Under the pieces are notes generated by a model, which saw only the letters and a program-made list of their open reading frames with translations, had not been told where the DNA came from and made no database searches. A DNA stretch of 64,000 nucleotides from Zygnema circumcarinatum (lineage: Eukaryota > Streptophyta > Zygnematophyceae > Zygnematales > Zygnemataceae): the NCBI GenBank assembly GCA_037447605.1, contig CM074804.1:5856162-5920161 (forward strand), given 5' to 3'. The translations under genes were made by a program, and so were the position numbers. This document shows positions 12,513 through 24,200 of this stretch, piece after piece. The first letter of the stretch is position 1. Each line of letters opens with the position of its first letter.

Positions 12513-13875
12513 ACAACGGCGGCCGTACGGACGAGCAAGTGAGGGCGCGCCAGATTCGGCAAAATCCGCAGACGGGCGGTGAATGCGGAATGATTGAATT
12601 TGCTGAAACTAAAATAACATTCCGTACGGTCCGTAATGCCTAGCCAGCCTGCGTTGCTGTCCAGTACGGTCAGCCGTACGGTGTAATTAATAACCAACCG
12701 AATGCGGTGGGCGGTCTTCCCCCGTCGATGCGCGATCCAGCGCGCGGTCGGTCCTGCACCGCTCGATGGCGAGGGGACGACCACTGCGCGCGCCTCCACG
12801 ACAGCGCTGCGTCGTCGGACTGTGCACACGCGCTGATCGCACGGCCCACAGTGCGCGATGGGCGAGCGAGAGCACGCCCCTCCCTCTCGCGCCTGTGGGG
12901 GTGGGAGCAGGCAGAGTGGGCAGAACTGAATGTCCAGCGAAGGGCCCTTGCTGGCTGCGTCACAGAGCAGTGCAGCACCTCACCTTCATCCCATCCCATC
13001 CCATGTCCTGCTCTGCCTACGGCAACATTGCAAACCCAGTCAACGAAAGCAGGAGATACAGGAAAGCATCTCGGCCAAGTCTTATAGAACAAGCGGGAGC
13101 AGAGGAGGTGAGCAGCCAGATTTATTGCCTCAAATGTCTTCCACGCCGGTCCCACTGTGCGCGTGCACCGCACTTATGGCTGAAGTCACTCATCTACAGG
13201 GCAGGGTGAAAGCGAGGCGGAGCCAAGAGCTCCTCCCCGTCCTTCCTTATCCTACCTGCGACCTGAGGCTCACACTTCCTGGAAAGGTAAGGGGCGATAG
13301 CGGCTCCAAGGAAACAGGGCTATGCAAAATAACCTACATACTGAAACGAACAGAAGCGCAGCAGCATCCCTATCCTGCCACTTTCGACAAGAGCCTAGTG
13401 CTCCAATGTCTGTCTGACAACAGCTTCTGGCCGAGCCCTGGCACAATGCAATGGCAGTGTCAGGGACCGGACCCACCGCAAATTAAATTATCTGTAGCCT
13501 GCAATGAAATTGTTGAACACCTATCTACCAGGACCCGCTAACGCCACGATACAAGAATATCCTATTGGTCATTCACAGAATGGAGGTCCACCGGCTGTGC
13601 GCTGCATCTCCTACGCGCGGCCCTGTCCTCAGCCCTCACGCCCTGTTCGCTAGGAGTCTGCCTGCGCCTCTCCCTCGCCTTGCCGTCCTCCCCCTCCCTC
13701 CCCCAATCCCATCCGATCCAGCTTCTCCACCTCAGCGGCACCCCCTGATGACTGCCTCCGCGGACCTCCGCCACGGTTCCAAAAAAAGGAGCATGCATGC
13801 CGATCTGTACATTGCAGCTCACAGGGACACCCTCTACTTCCATTTCATCTTCAGTGTAAACTCCGCATTGCCTTC
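12513..13875. other. Spacer 3' of CSLC, partly GC-rich; no supported gene
   Basis: A GC-rich block (about 12700-12980) and a CCCAT pentamer run near 12995-13012 lie here. An open frame of 203 codons (12930..13541, plus) exists, but its composition is uneven, it has no domain I recognise and no splice-supported extension. I do not call it a gene. The right end should hold the CSLC 3' UTR. Confidence 0.35.
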
Positions 13876-16800
13876 CTACTGCTGCTGCCTGTCGCTCACC
13901 AGGTCGAGACCAACCACCAAGAAGGCCAGCCCTTGGAAGAGAAGAAAGTAGAAGTGCATCCCATGCTCCGAAAGAAGGCTTCTTGCCGCAGCCACGAGCA
14001 GAAGGGCCGCAAGAGAGAGCTCCTTACGATACATTCTACACAAAACAGAAAATATGCTATGTGAGTCGGTGGCTCCGTTAGAACTTGCATAGACACTGAA
14101 GTCCCCACATTGAGAATGGAGCTGCAAACATTCAAGCAATTTCATCGCATCTAAAATAACACAAAATATTGCATGACCAAGTCCATCTACTAAAGACCAC
14201 ACCGTACCGAATCAAAATATAGCGTTAGGGTTGTCTATGCAACAAGAGCACAATGGCTGCTACATTCGAGTCTCACTTGAATGATAACTTCGCAAGTTCA
14301 AACCAAAAAGCATGGAGAATGTAAACACTTACTTGCGTCCACCCTTCTTTTTAGGTTTAGACTCCACTTTTGTCTCTTCCACCTTCTGCGCAGCAACTGC
14401 TTTCTCCAATGCATCCAGCCCCGATTCGCTTACTCCAGCTCTCTTTAAAGCTGTCTTTGGCTGGAGAGATCATCAATGAAAAACCCACACATAGCAAGTT
14501 AGAACAGAAGATGAAACACCAACTTCAGTTAGCAGTCTATGTCGCAGTCTAGACAGGTCTGACATATTAAAATTTGAAGTCCCTTTAATTTTCCCATTGA
14601 AACTAAGCCAATTTAGACTCATCCATATGGCCTCCACATTCACATGTGTTTGGACACTTAATGGATTGAGGTATCCAGCTCACTAGAATCGTCGTGGCAA
14701 GTTGCACTGGCCAGACTCTCACCTCTTCGACGGATGAGTTATTCATGGCAGCCAACAAGTCCGCCTCTGAAGCTCGCCCACTTTTCTTAGTGACCACCCA
14801 CTCATAAGAACTCCCGAGTTGGAAGAGCCCCACAACCATGGCGTTGAACTTAGTCACAGACATGCAGTTTTCAAAGAGTAAATAAGGCACCAAGAATGGA
14901 AACGACCTGCACCCAAAAACCCCTAAAATTAGCATCACGAAAAAAATTCTAGTTCTTGCAGAAAAGCATCACCAGTAGATCATAATCCTAGTGACTATTG
15001 ACTAGGAAATAAGAATAGAAAAGGCTAGCTCACCGTGGCGACGGCAGTACGTTCATGATGGACATGGTGGCTGGGACGTAGCATACCACCCACAGAGGCA
15101 GAGTCGCCTCCGGGACAAACATCGTCAATGGAAGAACAATGCAGAAAAGGGTGAAGGAATAGAAAGGCAGGATCATCTTTCGAAGCAGAAAGAATAAGAA
15201 AATCATATTGAACTTCTTCCACCAGGCAATCTGCAGACAACATATGGCCAATATCAGTGAAGGGCATTGCGGACCAGCGACTTCTTCATCCCTCACCCCC
15301 AGCATTGCACCTTAAAATTTTAAAAGCCAGTGGGCATTACTCGGCGAATGATGAGTAATGCCCACCACACTACCACTACTACTATTAAAAGATATGAAAG
15401 TCTGATTTACTACGGGTGCGGCGGTGTAGTGTAACCTAGCTCTAACAGCCAGTCATACCTTCGCGGCAATAATGTCAGGAAGAGCAAGTTTGAAAAGCTG
15501 CATGGGCCCAGAATGCCAGCGGTGCTGCTGCTTTGAATAAGCCTCGTACGACTCCGGAAGTTCACAAAGAGCCTGCACAAACAGCTTAGCAGCAATGAAG
15601 AACTGAAATATAGAAAGCAGAAGCAAGACATAGAGCCCTAATCCTTCCGCACCAAGTGCCTGCACGACACCGCAATAGCAGTCAATGATGGCAGATTCGT
15701 CACCTCAACGTCGTTAAGGAAAATCATCTTCCATCCTTTGAGGTGCGCTCGGACAGCAATATCCATGTCCTCCACAGTCGTGCGATCGAGCCAGCCACCA
15801 GAATCTTCTAAAGCCGTTATTCTCCAGACGCCTGCCGTCCCATTGAAGCCAAAGAAGTTGATGAAGGCTCCGTTGACCTGCTGCTCTACCTCAAAGTGGA
15901 AGGCCAGATTTATGTTTTGAAGCCGAGTAAGCAGATTTTCATCCTTATTTACAAATGCCCAGCGAGCCTGCACCAATCCTAACTCAGGCTGACCCTGCAA
16001 AACAGCAACATGCACCAATAGATCGTAATCAGCTACCTCCGGAGGTTAACAACCGGACGGACATGAAGTCAACTCTCTACCTCGCTCTCTCTCTCACACT
16101 CTGCCTGTCTCTCAGTCCGTTCTATGCATCACTGGGCAAGGTCCACCTTTCACTTACGATCTTCAAAGAGCTGCAGAAGCAAAAGCTACATCCCCCAACA
16201 CATGCACTAGTTCACATCGCATTTGCTGAAGAAAATCGTAAGAGAATCGAGTTGAGACAGACCTTGAAATGTGGAACAGTACGTTTCAGGAAATCAGGAC
16301 GAGGCTGGAAGTCAGCATCAAAGATGGCCACATATTCGTAGTTCTTGACATAGTCGTGACTCATGGCACTGTCCAGATTACCAGCCTGCAGTGGTTCACA
16401 AATTCATAAGCTACTGCCATTCTGACAATGTAGAAGAATGCTCATGCACCCAGTATTGAATGAAAACAGTGCAGAACTTTATAATAGGTCTGCTGACACC
16501 AAGGGGCCACAACTGACCTTGTAGCCTTTTCTGATTAGCCGATGCACATAAATGATTGGCTTTCCCCGTTGGTTCCACATTTCCACCTCTGCCTTGATTA
16601 GGTCTTGGATCTCCGGGTCATCGGAGTCATCCAATACTTGAATGAGCATACGCTCTTTCGGCCAGTCCAGCTGACAGACTGCGCCAATGGACTGATCATA
16701 TACCTGGAGTTCCAAAACACGTCTGCAAACTTCAGATACTCATTTCCAAGATAAATCTCCTGCATCTGTATTCAGGAAGCATATCACCCTAATGTCTCTC

Positions 16801-18365
16801 GGAAAGGACGAACAACGACCACAAGGCCTTAATCAGTGACACCATATGATGGTTCTAAACAACAACAGCATTCTTTTATCCCTTTGGTAAACGAGTCCAA
16901 ACACCAGAGTCCAACCAGAAATTGTACAGAAATCGTGCATTTCAGGAACGAATCAGGGATACGAAGATACTTGTCTCCTCCGAACAGACGAAGCAGAAGC
17001 AGACAAGTAACAGCTCACGCATTTCATCGCCAACAAGGTTGACCGGTTTAACATGGGAAGGGATGGCTCTGCTGCGCTCTCACCTCCCTTTCATTGCACA
17101 TTGGGATCTGGACGAGCACCATGGGATATGACGCCCAAGGATTTTCAGGGTCGGACTCTTCAATGAATGGCTCCTTCAGCTGTGGCTTGTAGCCTCTCAG
17201 TTTGATCCAAGCAGCACCCAGGCACAACAGAAGCCTGTCCGCTGATTGCACCAAAAAGAGGTAAATACAGCTATCCGCCAACCACTGAACCAATGGCGCA
17301 ATGTAATTGCCCCTGTTCCAAGGAAAAAACGCATGCAGGTGAGATATTATACCAAATGGTTCAGATGTCAACCTCAACACCTGTGCAGCCCATTCTGCTA
17401 TCAACTATCAACAATGCCTGCCAAGTGACTTGTGAGAACATCAAAAACTATTGATGCAGAAAATAGATGCGACATTTTGAGGCTGTGACAGACGCACCTA
17501 AAGGCCTTCCAAGTGGTGTAGAGCCAGTGTAGAGTTCCGTAAAAAAGAGACATCGAAGGTAGCTTAGGTAGAGAGAGGTCCGTTGCCGAAAGCTCAGAAC
17601 CTAACCCGTTGCTGTGAAAGATAAGCTCGAACACAAGAAGGCAAAGCGAGGCAAGAAGAAGAATCCTCAGGGCGCTTAAGAATCGGCCCCCCGGTTTCGA
17701 GTCTCTCTTCCACCAGCTCCGAACAAACCCCTGCAGAGGAGACGCGAGAGAATCGTGAGCATTTTGCAGCTTCTGACAGTCAGAGGGACATTGATAACAG
17801 CCACTGCATAACGGAGACCAACTACCTGGATGAAAGCTAGAAACTACAAAGACTGCAAGAAACTACAGAATGTCACAAATACATCAAAGAGGTCCTGCAT
17901 GTAAAAAAACAGGCAGACAGGTAATTGCCTACAAACCCTCCTCCGTGCATCCACCTGCCACTGCTCTTCATCCGTGGATTTGATCAAGATTCTTGAAAGC
18001 CATCATCCATGCATCTCCGTACAACCCAAACAGTGCAAACAAAGTCTTGGTCGGAGGTCACATACCTCCTTCGTAAACAAGCGCTCGCGCACATGTGTGA
18101 GCAAAGTCATAAAGCCGAGCCCGACCCATGCAATACATCCAGCAGCTTTATGCGCCTTCAACAGCACCACCCAGGTAAACTGCTTGGCACTTCGACTCCT
18201 CCCAATTTCCTTCACATCCTTCGGCTCTTCATGACATTTCTCTTCCGTTTGATCTACCTGCTTGAGCTCCACAATGGACCAGCCAGTTTTCTCCATGTGT
18301 ACTATGATCGGTCGGGTTCCCGCCTCCTTTCCCCACCAGTCTGGAATCTCCAGGCTCGGGGGCAT
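13876..18365 (-). CDS. CSLC: CSLC-type glucan synthase (GT2), xyloglucan backbone
   Basis: This is a Golgi multi-pass glycosyltransferase of the cellulose-synthase-like C family, which makes the beta-1,4-glucan backbone of xyloglucan in plants. Exons: 18365..18066, 17730..17498, 17312..17084, 16703..16518, 16385..16263, 15994..15704, 15572..15459, 15230..15034, 14906..14723, 14460..14333, 14035..13876. They sum to 2145 nt (714 residues), in phase. The start [19 protein letters not shown] resembles the plant CSLC N-terminus. GT2 catalytic motifs are intact: DDSDD (about 279-283), DAD (339-341), VED (431-433) and QQHRW (469-473). Membrane segments lie near residues 70-90, 116-138 and 183-210, then after QQHRW, with the CSLC ending [21 protein letters not shown] Lys-rich linker (KPKKKGGRK) precedes the last helices. 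The nearest alternative is CSLA mannan synthase, but the N-terminal extension and C-terminal helices favour CSLC. Confidence 0.95.
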
Positions 18366-18599
18366 TTCAACCCTCAACTGCCCACTCGGCGCCAGATTGA
18401 ATCTGCTTGAGGCCACAAGATTTTCTAAGTTGAGAGACGACAGAATCTGCAGCACAGTTCCGGCAGCTTCTCGTCCTCAGCTCCAAACGTCTTTTGGACT
18501 CCGATGAAAACCGATCGTGGTAGAGATTACCTTGTCGTCGCCGTAGTTCTGTCTGCAACGCTCACATACTCCTCTTCCTCCTGCTTACCTTAGATTTCA

Positions 18600-20500
18600 C
18601 TTCCTCGCCCTACAACATGACACTGCTCAGCCCCTCGGCTCCCGACAGCACAGTGAGCAAACCCTGCGCGGCCCTGACCCCTGCCTCCGGCCATGCCATA
18701 TCCTCTCTAAGCCTTGCGCCCTTCTCTCGATCGTGACATGCGCTATACGCTGAAACTCGCCGGCCCCGGCAAACGCCTCTGCTGCCTGCCTTGATGTAAC
18801 AGTGCCTGAGGGAGGGCGAGCGGGAGGGCGAAGGAGGGAGGGAGGGATGGCAGGAGGGAGCGGCAATGGACGGGAAGGGGCGGAGGGTCTTCTGCCGCCT
18901 GCCTGCCTGCCTGCCTGCCCGCGGGTGGCCGGCTCTATGCCTGTCAGGGCGGAGGGGCGGGCGGGCTGGCGGGCGGGGGCGCAGCGCAGGCAACGGCGAG
19001 CCGCGCGATCGCCGGAGAGCCGACCGCGTGACGCGACGCGCGCCCGCGCGTTTTGCGGGCGGCCCTCGCCATTGGCCGCGCGACGCGCGCCCGCGCGTTT
19101 TGCGGGCGGCCCTCGCCATTGGCCGCGCGACGCGCGCCGCAGTCAAGCCCTGCGGGCGCTACAGCCGCCGGGACCGCGCTACGAGCGCGCTCCGCCCGCC
19201 AACTGGCCGCCCTGCGCAGGGCGGCGCCGCGACGTGCACGGGCGGACCCCGGGGCGACGTCAGCGGCGCTCTGACAGGCGCCACGCGGGCCGCGCGCAGT
19301 GGGCGCGGCTCTGACGGCCGCGCGCAGAGGCGGCAGGTGGCGGGCGCCCCCCTCTGCGCGCTCCACGTCACGCGCAACGGCCCGGCCCACGGCCCCGTGA
19401 CCGCATGGAACGCAGCTGTAGCACCCGGGGCCGGCCGTAGCCGCGGGCGAACGGTCTCCATCGGCGAGGCGACTGTCCGTTGCCGCAGCGCGCGCCACTT
19501 GCCCGATCGTCCGCCACGTCACGAACCACACGTGCGGGCGCGCGCGGCGAATGGCCGGGCGTCGGAGTCGACCGACAGCGATTCGAAATGCGAATTGAAT
19601 CGGCCGTACGGGGGCGAGTTCGAACTCGCCCGGCCGCAGTTTGAAATGGAGGGCGGTGATCGCCCGAGCGAGCGAGCGATCCGCCGTCGGCCGCCCGCCA
19701 GCGCGCCCGCCCGCCCGCCAGCCGCGTTGACGCGACGGGCGGCGCACTCGGTCCCAACAGCCGTAAATGCGCAGCGCCGCGCCCACTCGCGCTACGCCAC
19801 GTGTCGCAAGCGCCTTCTGTCCAAGCTACCCCTCCCTAGCCCCTCCGCGCGGTACCCATTTCGCCGCCCGCCCGTCCCCTCCTTCCCTTTCCCCCGCGGT
19901 GCCGCAGCGCGCAGGCGGGCGGGCAGGGGCAGGGGCAGGGGCAGGGGGCAGGGCAGGCAGGACGGCGCAGTTCCATTCCATTCCATGCCGTTCCACTGCA
20001 GCGCTGCGCGTCCCCCAGCAGGGGAGCGCCGTACGTACCGTACCGTACAGTCGGGCCGCCCCTGGTCCGAGAGCGCCCCCGGCTCGCCCCGCGCGGTTTC
20101 ATTCAATGCCCGCCCCGCCCCGCCCGCCCCGCCCCGCGCTGACCTGGCGCGACCGCTCCCCGCCGCGGTCCGCCCCCCGCCCCCGCCCGCTCGCGGCGCC
20201 GACGTGGCAGCGCGGGCCGCCCGAGCGTTCGCGCACTGTCGGTGGCGACAGAGCGTGGAACATAACGGGATGGGACGAAACGGAACGGCGGGGATCGCTG
20301 ACTGGCGATCGCCAGCAGTCCCGCGCGCCCGGCCCCCCCCGCGCCGCCGGACCGCAACGGGCGAGGGGCCGTGGCGGCTGGCGATTGGCGGGGCCCGCGC
20401 GTGGCACGGCACGGATCTCGCCGCTGATCCCGCCGCAGATCCCGCCAGCCGTACTACGAGGGAGTCTAGAGCCCAGACTTGGCTCCCGTTGTGGGATCCG
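18600..20500. other. Very GC-rich island upstream of CSLC
   Basis: About 1.7 kb (roughly 18800-20480) is extremely rich in G and C and in CpG, unlike the AT-balanced flanks. All six frames stay open for long distances because stop codons are rare, so the long frames here are composition artefacts. The island lies just upstream of the CSLC start (18365) and may include its promoter. It contains homopolymer-like tracts (GGGCAG runs near 19925-19960, CCATT/GGAAT near 19975), a 47-bp tandem repeat, and CGTACGTACCGTACCGTACAG near 20031-20050. Confidence 0.6.
19033..19140. repeat. 47-bp tandem repeat, about 2.3 copies
   Basis: The unit begins gcgacgcgcgcccgcgcg and continues ttttgcgggcggccctcgcc and attggccgc. 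It starts at 19033 and 19080, with a partial third copy at 19127. The two full copies look identical over the unit, which suggests recent duplication. It lies inside the GC-rich island. Confidence 0.8.
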
Positions 20501-20566
20501 AAACGGATTGTACGGGCGGTATCGATCTGTAGCATGCAAAATCAGATAAATGGTGATGTGTTATCA

Positions 20567-20755
20567 TGGATCTCATGATGGCGATGTATGTACTGTACAG
20601 GGACAAACCAACACGAGGAACCACGAGGAATTGGTCACAACGGAAAGCTATGATGGGAAATCTACTTGTAAGCTTAATAACGCGGTCCTGGAAGCAGCCG
20701 ATGTAGTACTGCAGAAGACAATTCCTTACTGGAAAGAAAAGACTTCCGTTTGATT
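20567..20755 (+). repeat. Dispersed coding-like repeat, copy D (longest open frame)
   Basis: This copy reads SHDGDVCTV, then NHEELVTTESYDG, then KLNNAVLEAADVVL within one open frame ending near 20753. Copies A and B share the pieces SHDGDAIKCT, MWNHEGLVT and NNAALEAA. The copy shows that all the pieces belong to one coding-like unit of about 190 bp. The ATG at 20550 could open it, but no function is assignable. Confidence 0.5.
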
Positions 20756-21260
20756 ACCGTATTTTAAATCTTGTAAACAGTAATGTCGCATAAGCGTGTG
20801 CCTGTTTTGAATTCCGAAAATCTGAAGCTTTTCGAAGTCTGAACCCCCCTGCTATGGCAAGCCAATCTTGAAATAAAATTGAGAAAAGCTTCGCTGGGGA
20901 GTTTTCGTCTGGTTTTCTCGTTCGGGTTTGTGCGACGCGCGCACAGAAAGCTCGGGCGCACTCGTGACTCGTGATGGCGCAGGTGGGAAGCTACAACGCA
21001 TGTCCTGCACACAGCGGTTGTGTGCAGAGGGGATGGCCATACTCTTGAAGTGTCACACCAGCTGTCGCCAGAACGCGACTATGCGTATAAGAACAGGCAC
21101 GTGCTACAACTCATCGAATCCACGCCATTGGCATGTCACGGCAAGCGACATGCATTTATGTAGTTGAAGAAACGAAGCACTGCACACATGCCGCCTTCAC
21201 AACGGGAAATAACAGCATGAAAGGACCATAGTAATTCAAGAACTCACATATACAACTCAC
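20756..21260. other. Spacer 3' of RAD17
   Basis: AT-balanced sequence with no supported gene. The part just below 21261 should be the RAD17 3' UTR. Confidence 0.35.
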
Positions 21261-24200
21261 TTAATCCTCAATTTCATCTTCTGGTTCAGGAGCAGATACA
21301 GAATGCAGTCCCGAGGCGCTAAGCAGTCGGCCATGATCCAAGAACAAGCTTTCTGCCAAGATTTGGGAGTCAGCACTTCCTCCACCCTGAGTTGAGGCAA
21401 ACGCGTGGCGCGGCTCCTGGGCAAGGGACATGGCAGGGGGTTGCCGGGCAATCACGGCGTGAAAAGGGCTGAGCTCCATGGCCACCGTGCTGGCATGCGT
21501 TAATGCTCCGTTCAAAGCCATTCCCTTTAAAATGCACGCTATGGCACTCATTTCCATCTGCAAAACAAGTGAACACTTGGAGAGGGGGGAGGCGGGAGGG
21601 GGAAGGGGGAGGAGCACGAAAAAGAAAGGAAATGAAACACAAGAAAGCGGAAGGTAAGAAAGGAGAAACAACACGAAATCATCAGCTGGGCATCAGGACA
21701 TGGGAAATGAGGAAAAATTAGCAGGCAAGAGGTGAAGAAGGAAGGTGGAACCAGGAAAGAGGGGGGAGACGGGAAAAGTCAGGAATATAAAGAGAACAGA
21801 GCTGGAGGATAGCGATGAGGGAAAAAACGGCCAAGCAACTAGAAGGGTGGTTGGCTGCAAGCCACAAGGGTAAAACACAGGCATGAGATTGCAAATCACT
21901 ATCACTGTTTGCTTCAGGTCTGTTTGCTTGCCATCTTCAACTGTTGTGCGCGTTCCATCTGCCATAGAAATGGAGACCGGAATGATTGGAACCTGAGAAA
22001 CAAGACATAAACAAACAGCCTTAAGTCACAAAAACTAGTCTGACAGCAATTACAGCACTTATCTCGCTACCCCTGTGTGCACACATTCTAGGAAGGGCAT
22101 ACGAATGCAGGAAGGAGGAGATGCTCTGGATGCATCAGCAACCTCTGCATGGAACGTAACGAGCAGGGGAAGTCGATTACCTCCTCGGAGCTGGGTGGGT
22201 GTTAGAAAACAGGAGTCCACGAGCTACAATGGAGCCCGCAGCAGCTGCCGCTACCCGGGTAGGATCAACCTCAGTGTGGTCATCAGCAGTGTTCCCATTA
22301 TAAGACATCAGACCATTTTGAAGACCCTGCAGGCAGTCAGAATCACTGAGGTAGGATTCTGCCTGTGCGACATCTTCAATGGCTTCTTCGCTGATGAATT
22401 CCAGCACTGCATACCCAGCGGTAGCAAATATGGTAAGCGTCAAGAATGGAGAGCTTCTTGTCCTAGAAGCGTTCATTCCGCTTGTGCACGCTCATTATCT
22501 CAGCTTCCTGACCGCTAGTGAAGGCTTTTGGTGAAAGCTTGCGAAAGCCTTTCCTTGGCACTTTACTCCCTGCCTGATACATGCCATTGACTGAAATTCA
22601 CTTTCTTGTATCTGCTGTTTGTATGTGGCTGTTATTAAGGACCATATTTACTGGCCTTTCGCTTGTCCAAGTGGAAGTTGAGAAGAAGAATAGTGCCTTG
22701 TCAACGGAATTGGCAGAAGTGTCTTGGCCAAAAGTGTAGTTGATGGTTTGAATTTTTTAGGCAGAAAATTATTACATGCATAGAGAACGGATACAAACTA
22801 TAACGGCACTCACCATTTTCGTGAAGGAACGAACACAAGGTAGAAGTTGTCATATCCGCGTGGGCAAGGACGACTTCTGGCTCCTGCATATCCAAGGGAG
22901 GTCTCCGCAGTTTCTCTGAAATTTCCACTCCTGCATATGAACCTGCTATTCAAACGACACAGGATCACGGCCAATAGATTGGAAGGTATAGACTACGATT
23001 TTCCAGAAACTTTGGATTGGTGACTCACAGACAAAAATTAGACAGACAGTAGGCAGGCAGACAGACAGTGGTCTCCCCCCACCGCCTGAAATCCACTAAC
23101 ATTGGAAACTATCGACCTACAATTCCTCGCAACAGTCACGATAAGTAGCTCCCAGATAGATGGCAATAGGCCAACAACAATCCGGGCTACAGTCATGACA
23201 GACATTCATTGGGCAAGGATATTTCTGAAAAGACAGAAAAATGAAACCTCTTCTTATACTTGCTGCTTATTATGGTCCAGTACACACACCGTTCGAAGTA
23301 GATAATCCAGCACAACATCTATCCGAGTAAAATAGAGGCTAACATAAGTTTTCCTTTATTTTTGAAATGCAATGGATCACTAAGTCTCACGCAACAACTT
23401 TGGAAAAACATGTTGGGTGCGGTTGCAAGTGTTAACTTTCTTTACTCTTTGAGAAGAAACAGTGGATTTATGGAGGTTGACGAAGAAGCTCAAACGAATA
23501 ATTACACAAACAATTCCACTGAGGCATGAGCAGGACCCGGCAGTGAGTTCACAAATCCACAAAATTGCAAACCTCAGCCCTGTCACATCAGCACTCACGA
23601 TTGAAAGTCAACCGCAAGTGTACGCGCTAGCTCTAGCTCGCTGCCTCATCTCCTGCAATTCTTGACCTCAGTCAATTACCGGTGTCCTACCAAAATCAAA
23701 ATCAGACACCTGCAAACATCCTGGCTCCAAGGAGTTCAGGCACATGAGTCAGAAAAATCATGGAAGCTTACCAGATCCTGATGCCTTATCGACTGCGCGC
23801 TTATTATACAACAGCTTCCCGAGCACGTGGAAAAGGTCAATTATGTTGTCTCGAGAAGACTCCAGAGGCAAAACAAATGGTCTTATGCTGCCTGTATCTG
23901 GGTAACCTAAATCGTTATTTGCAGAATTGTCTGACTGCTTCGTCTGTCTCAGCTTCTCTTTGCCACGACCCCGCCTTTTTCCTCCGGCAGGTCCGCCAGG
24001 ATCCCAAGGGGGTCCTTTTCCTGTCCAAGGCTTTGGAATTATGCCTAAGCAATGATATTGAAGACTGAATATTGCGTGTCGGATGTCTCCTCCACTCCTT
24101 CTTGCCACTTCGCTAATTAACTCACTTGAGACATCGAACCCCTCAGCTGCCGCAACTCCTGACAGCACCTTTTTCAAACTACCGAGCGTGATTGGATTGC

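Noticed and set aside
12930-13541. A 203-codon open frame on plus
   Set aside because: No recognised domain, uneven composition and no supporting context; may be chance.
18866-20578. A 570-codon open frame and several others on both strands
   Set aside because: Stop codons are rare because of extreme GC content; all frames stay open, composition is Arg/Ala/Pro-biased, and no domain is visible.
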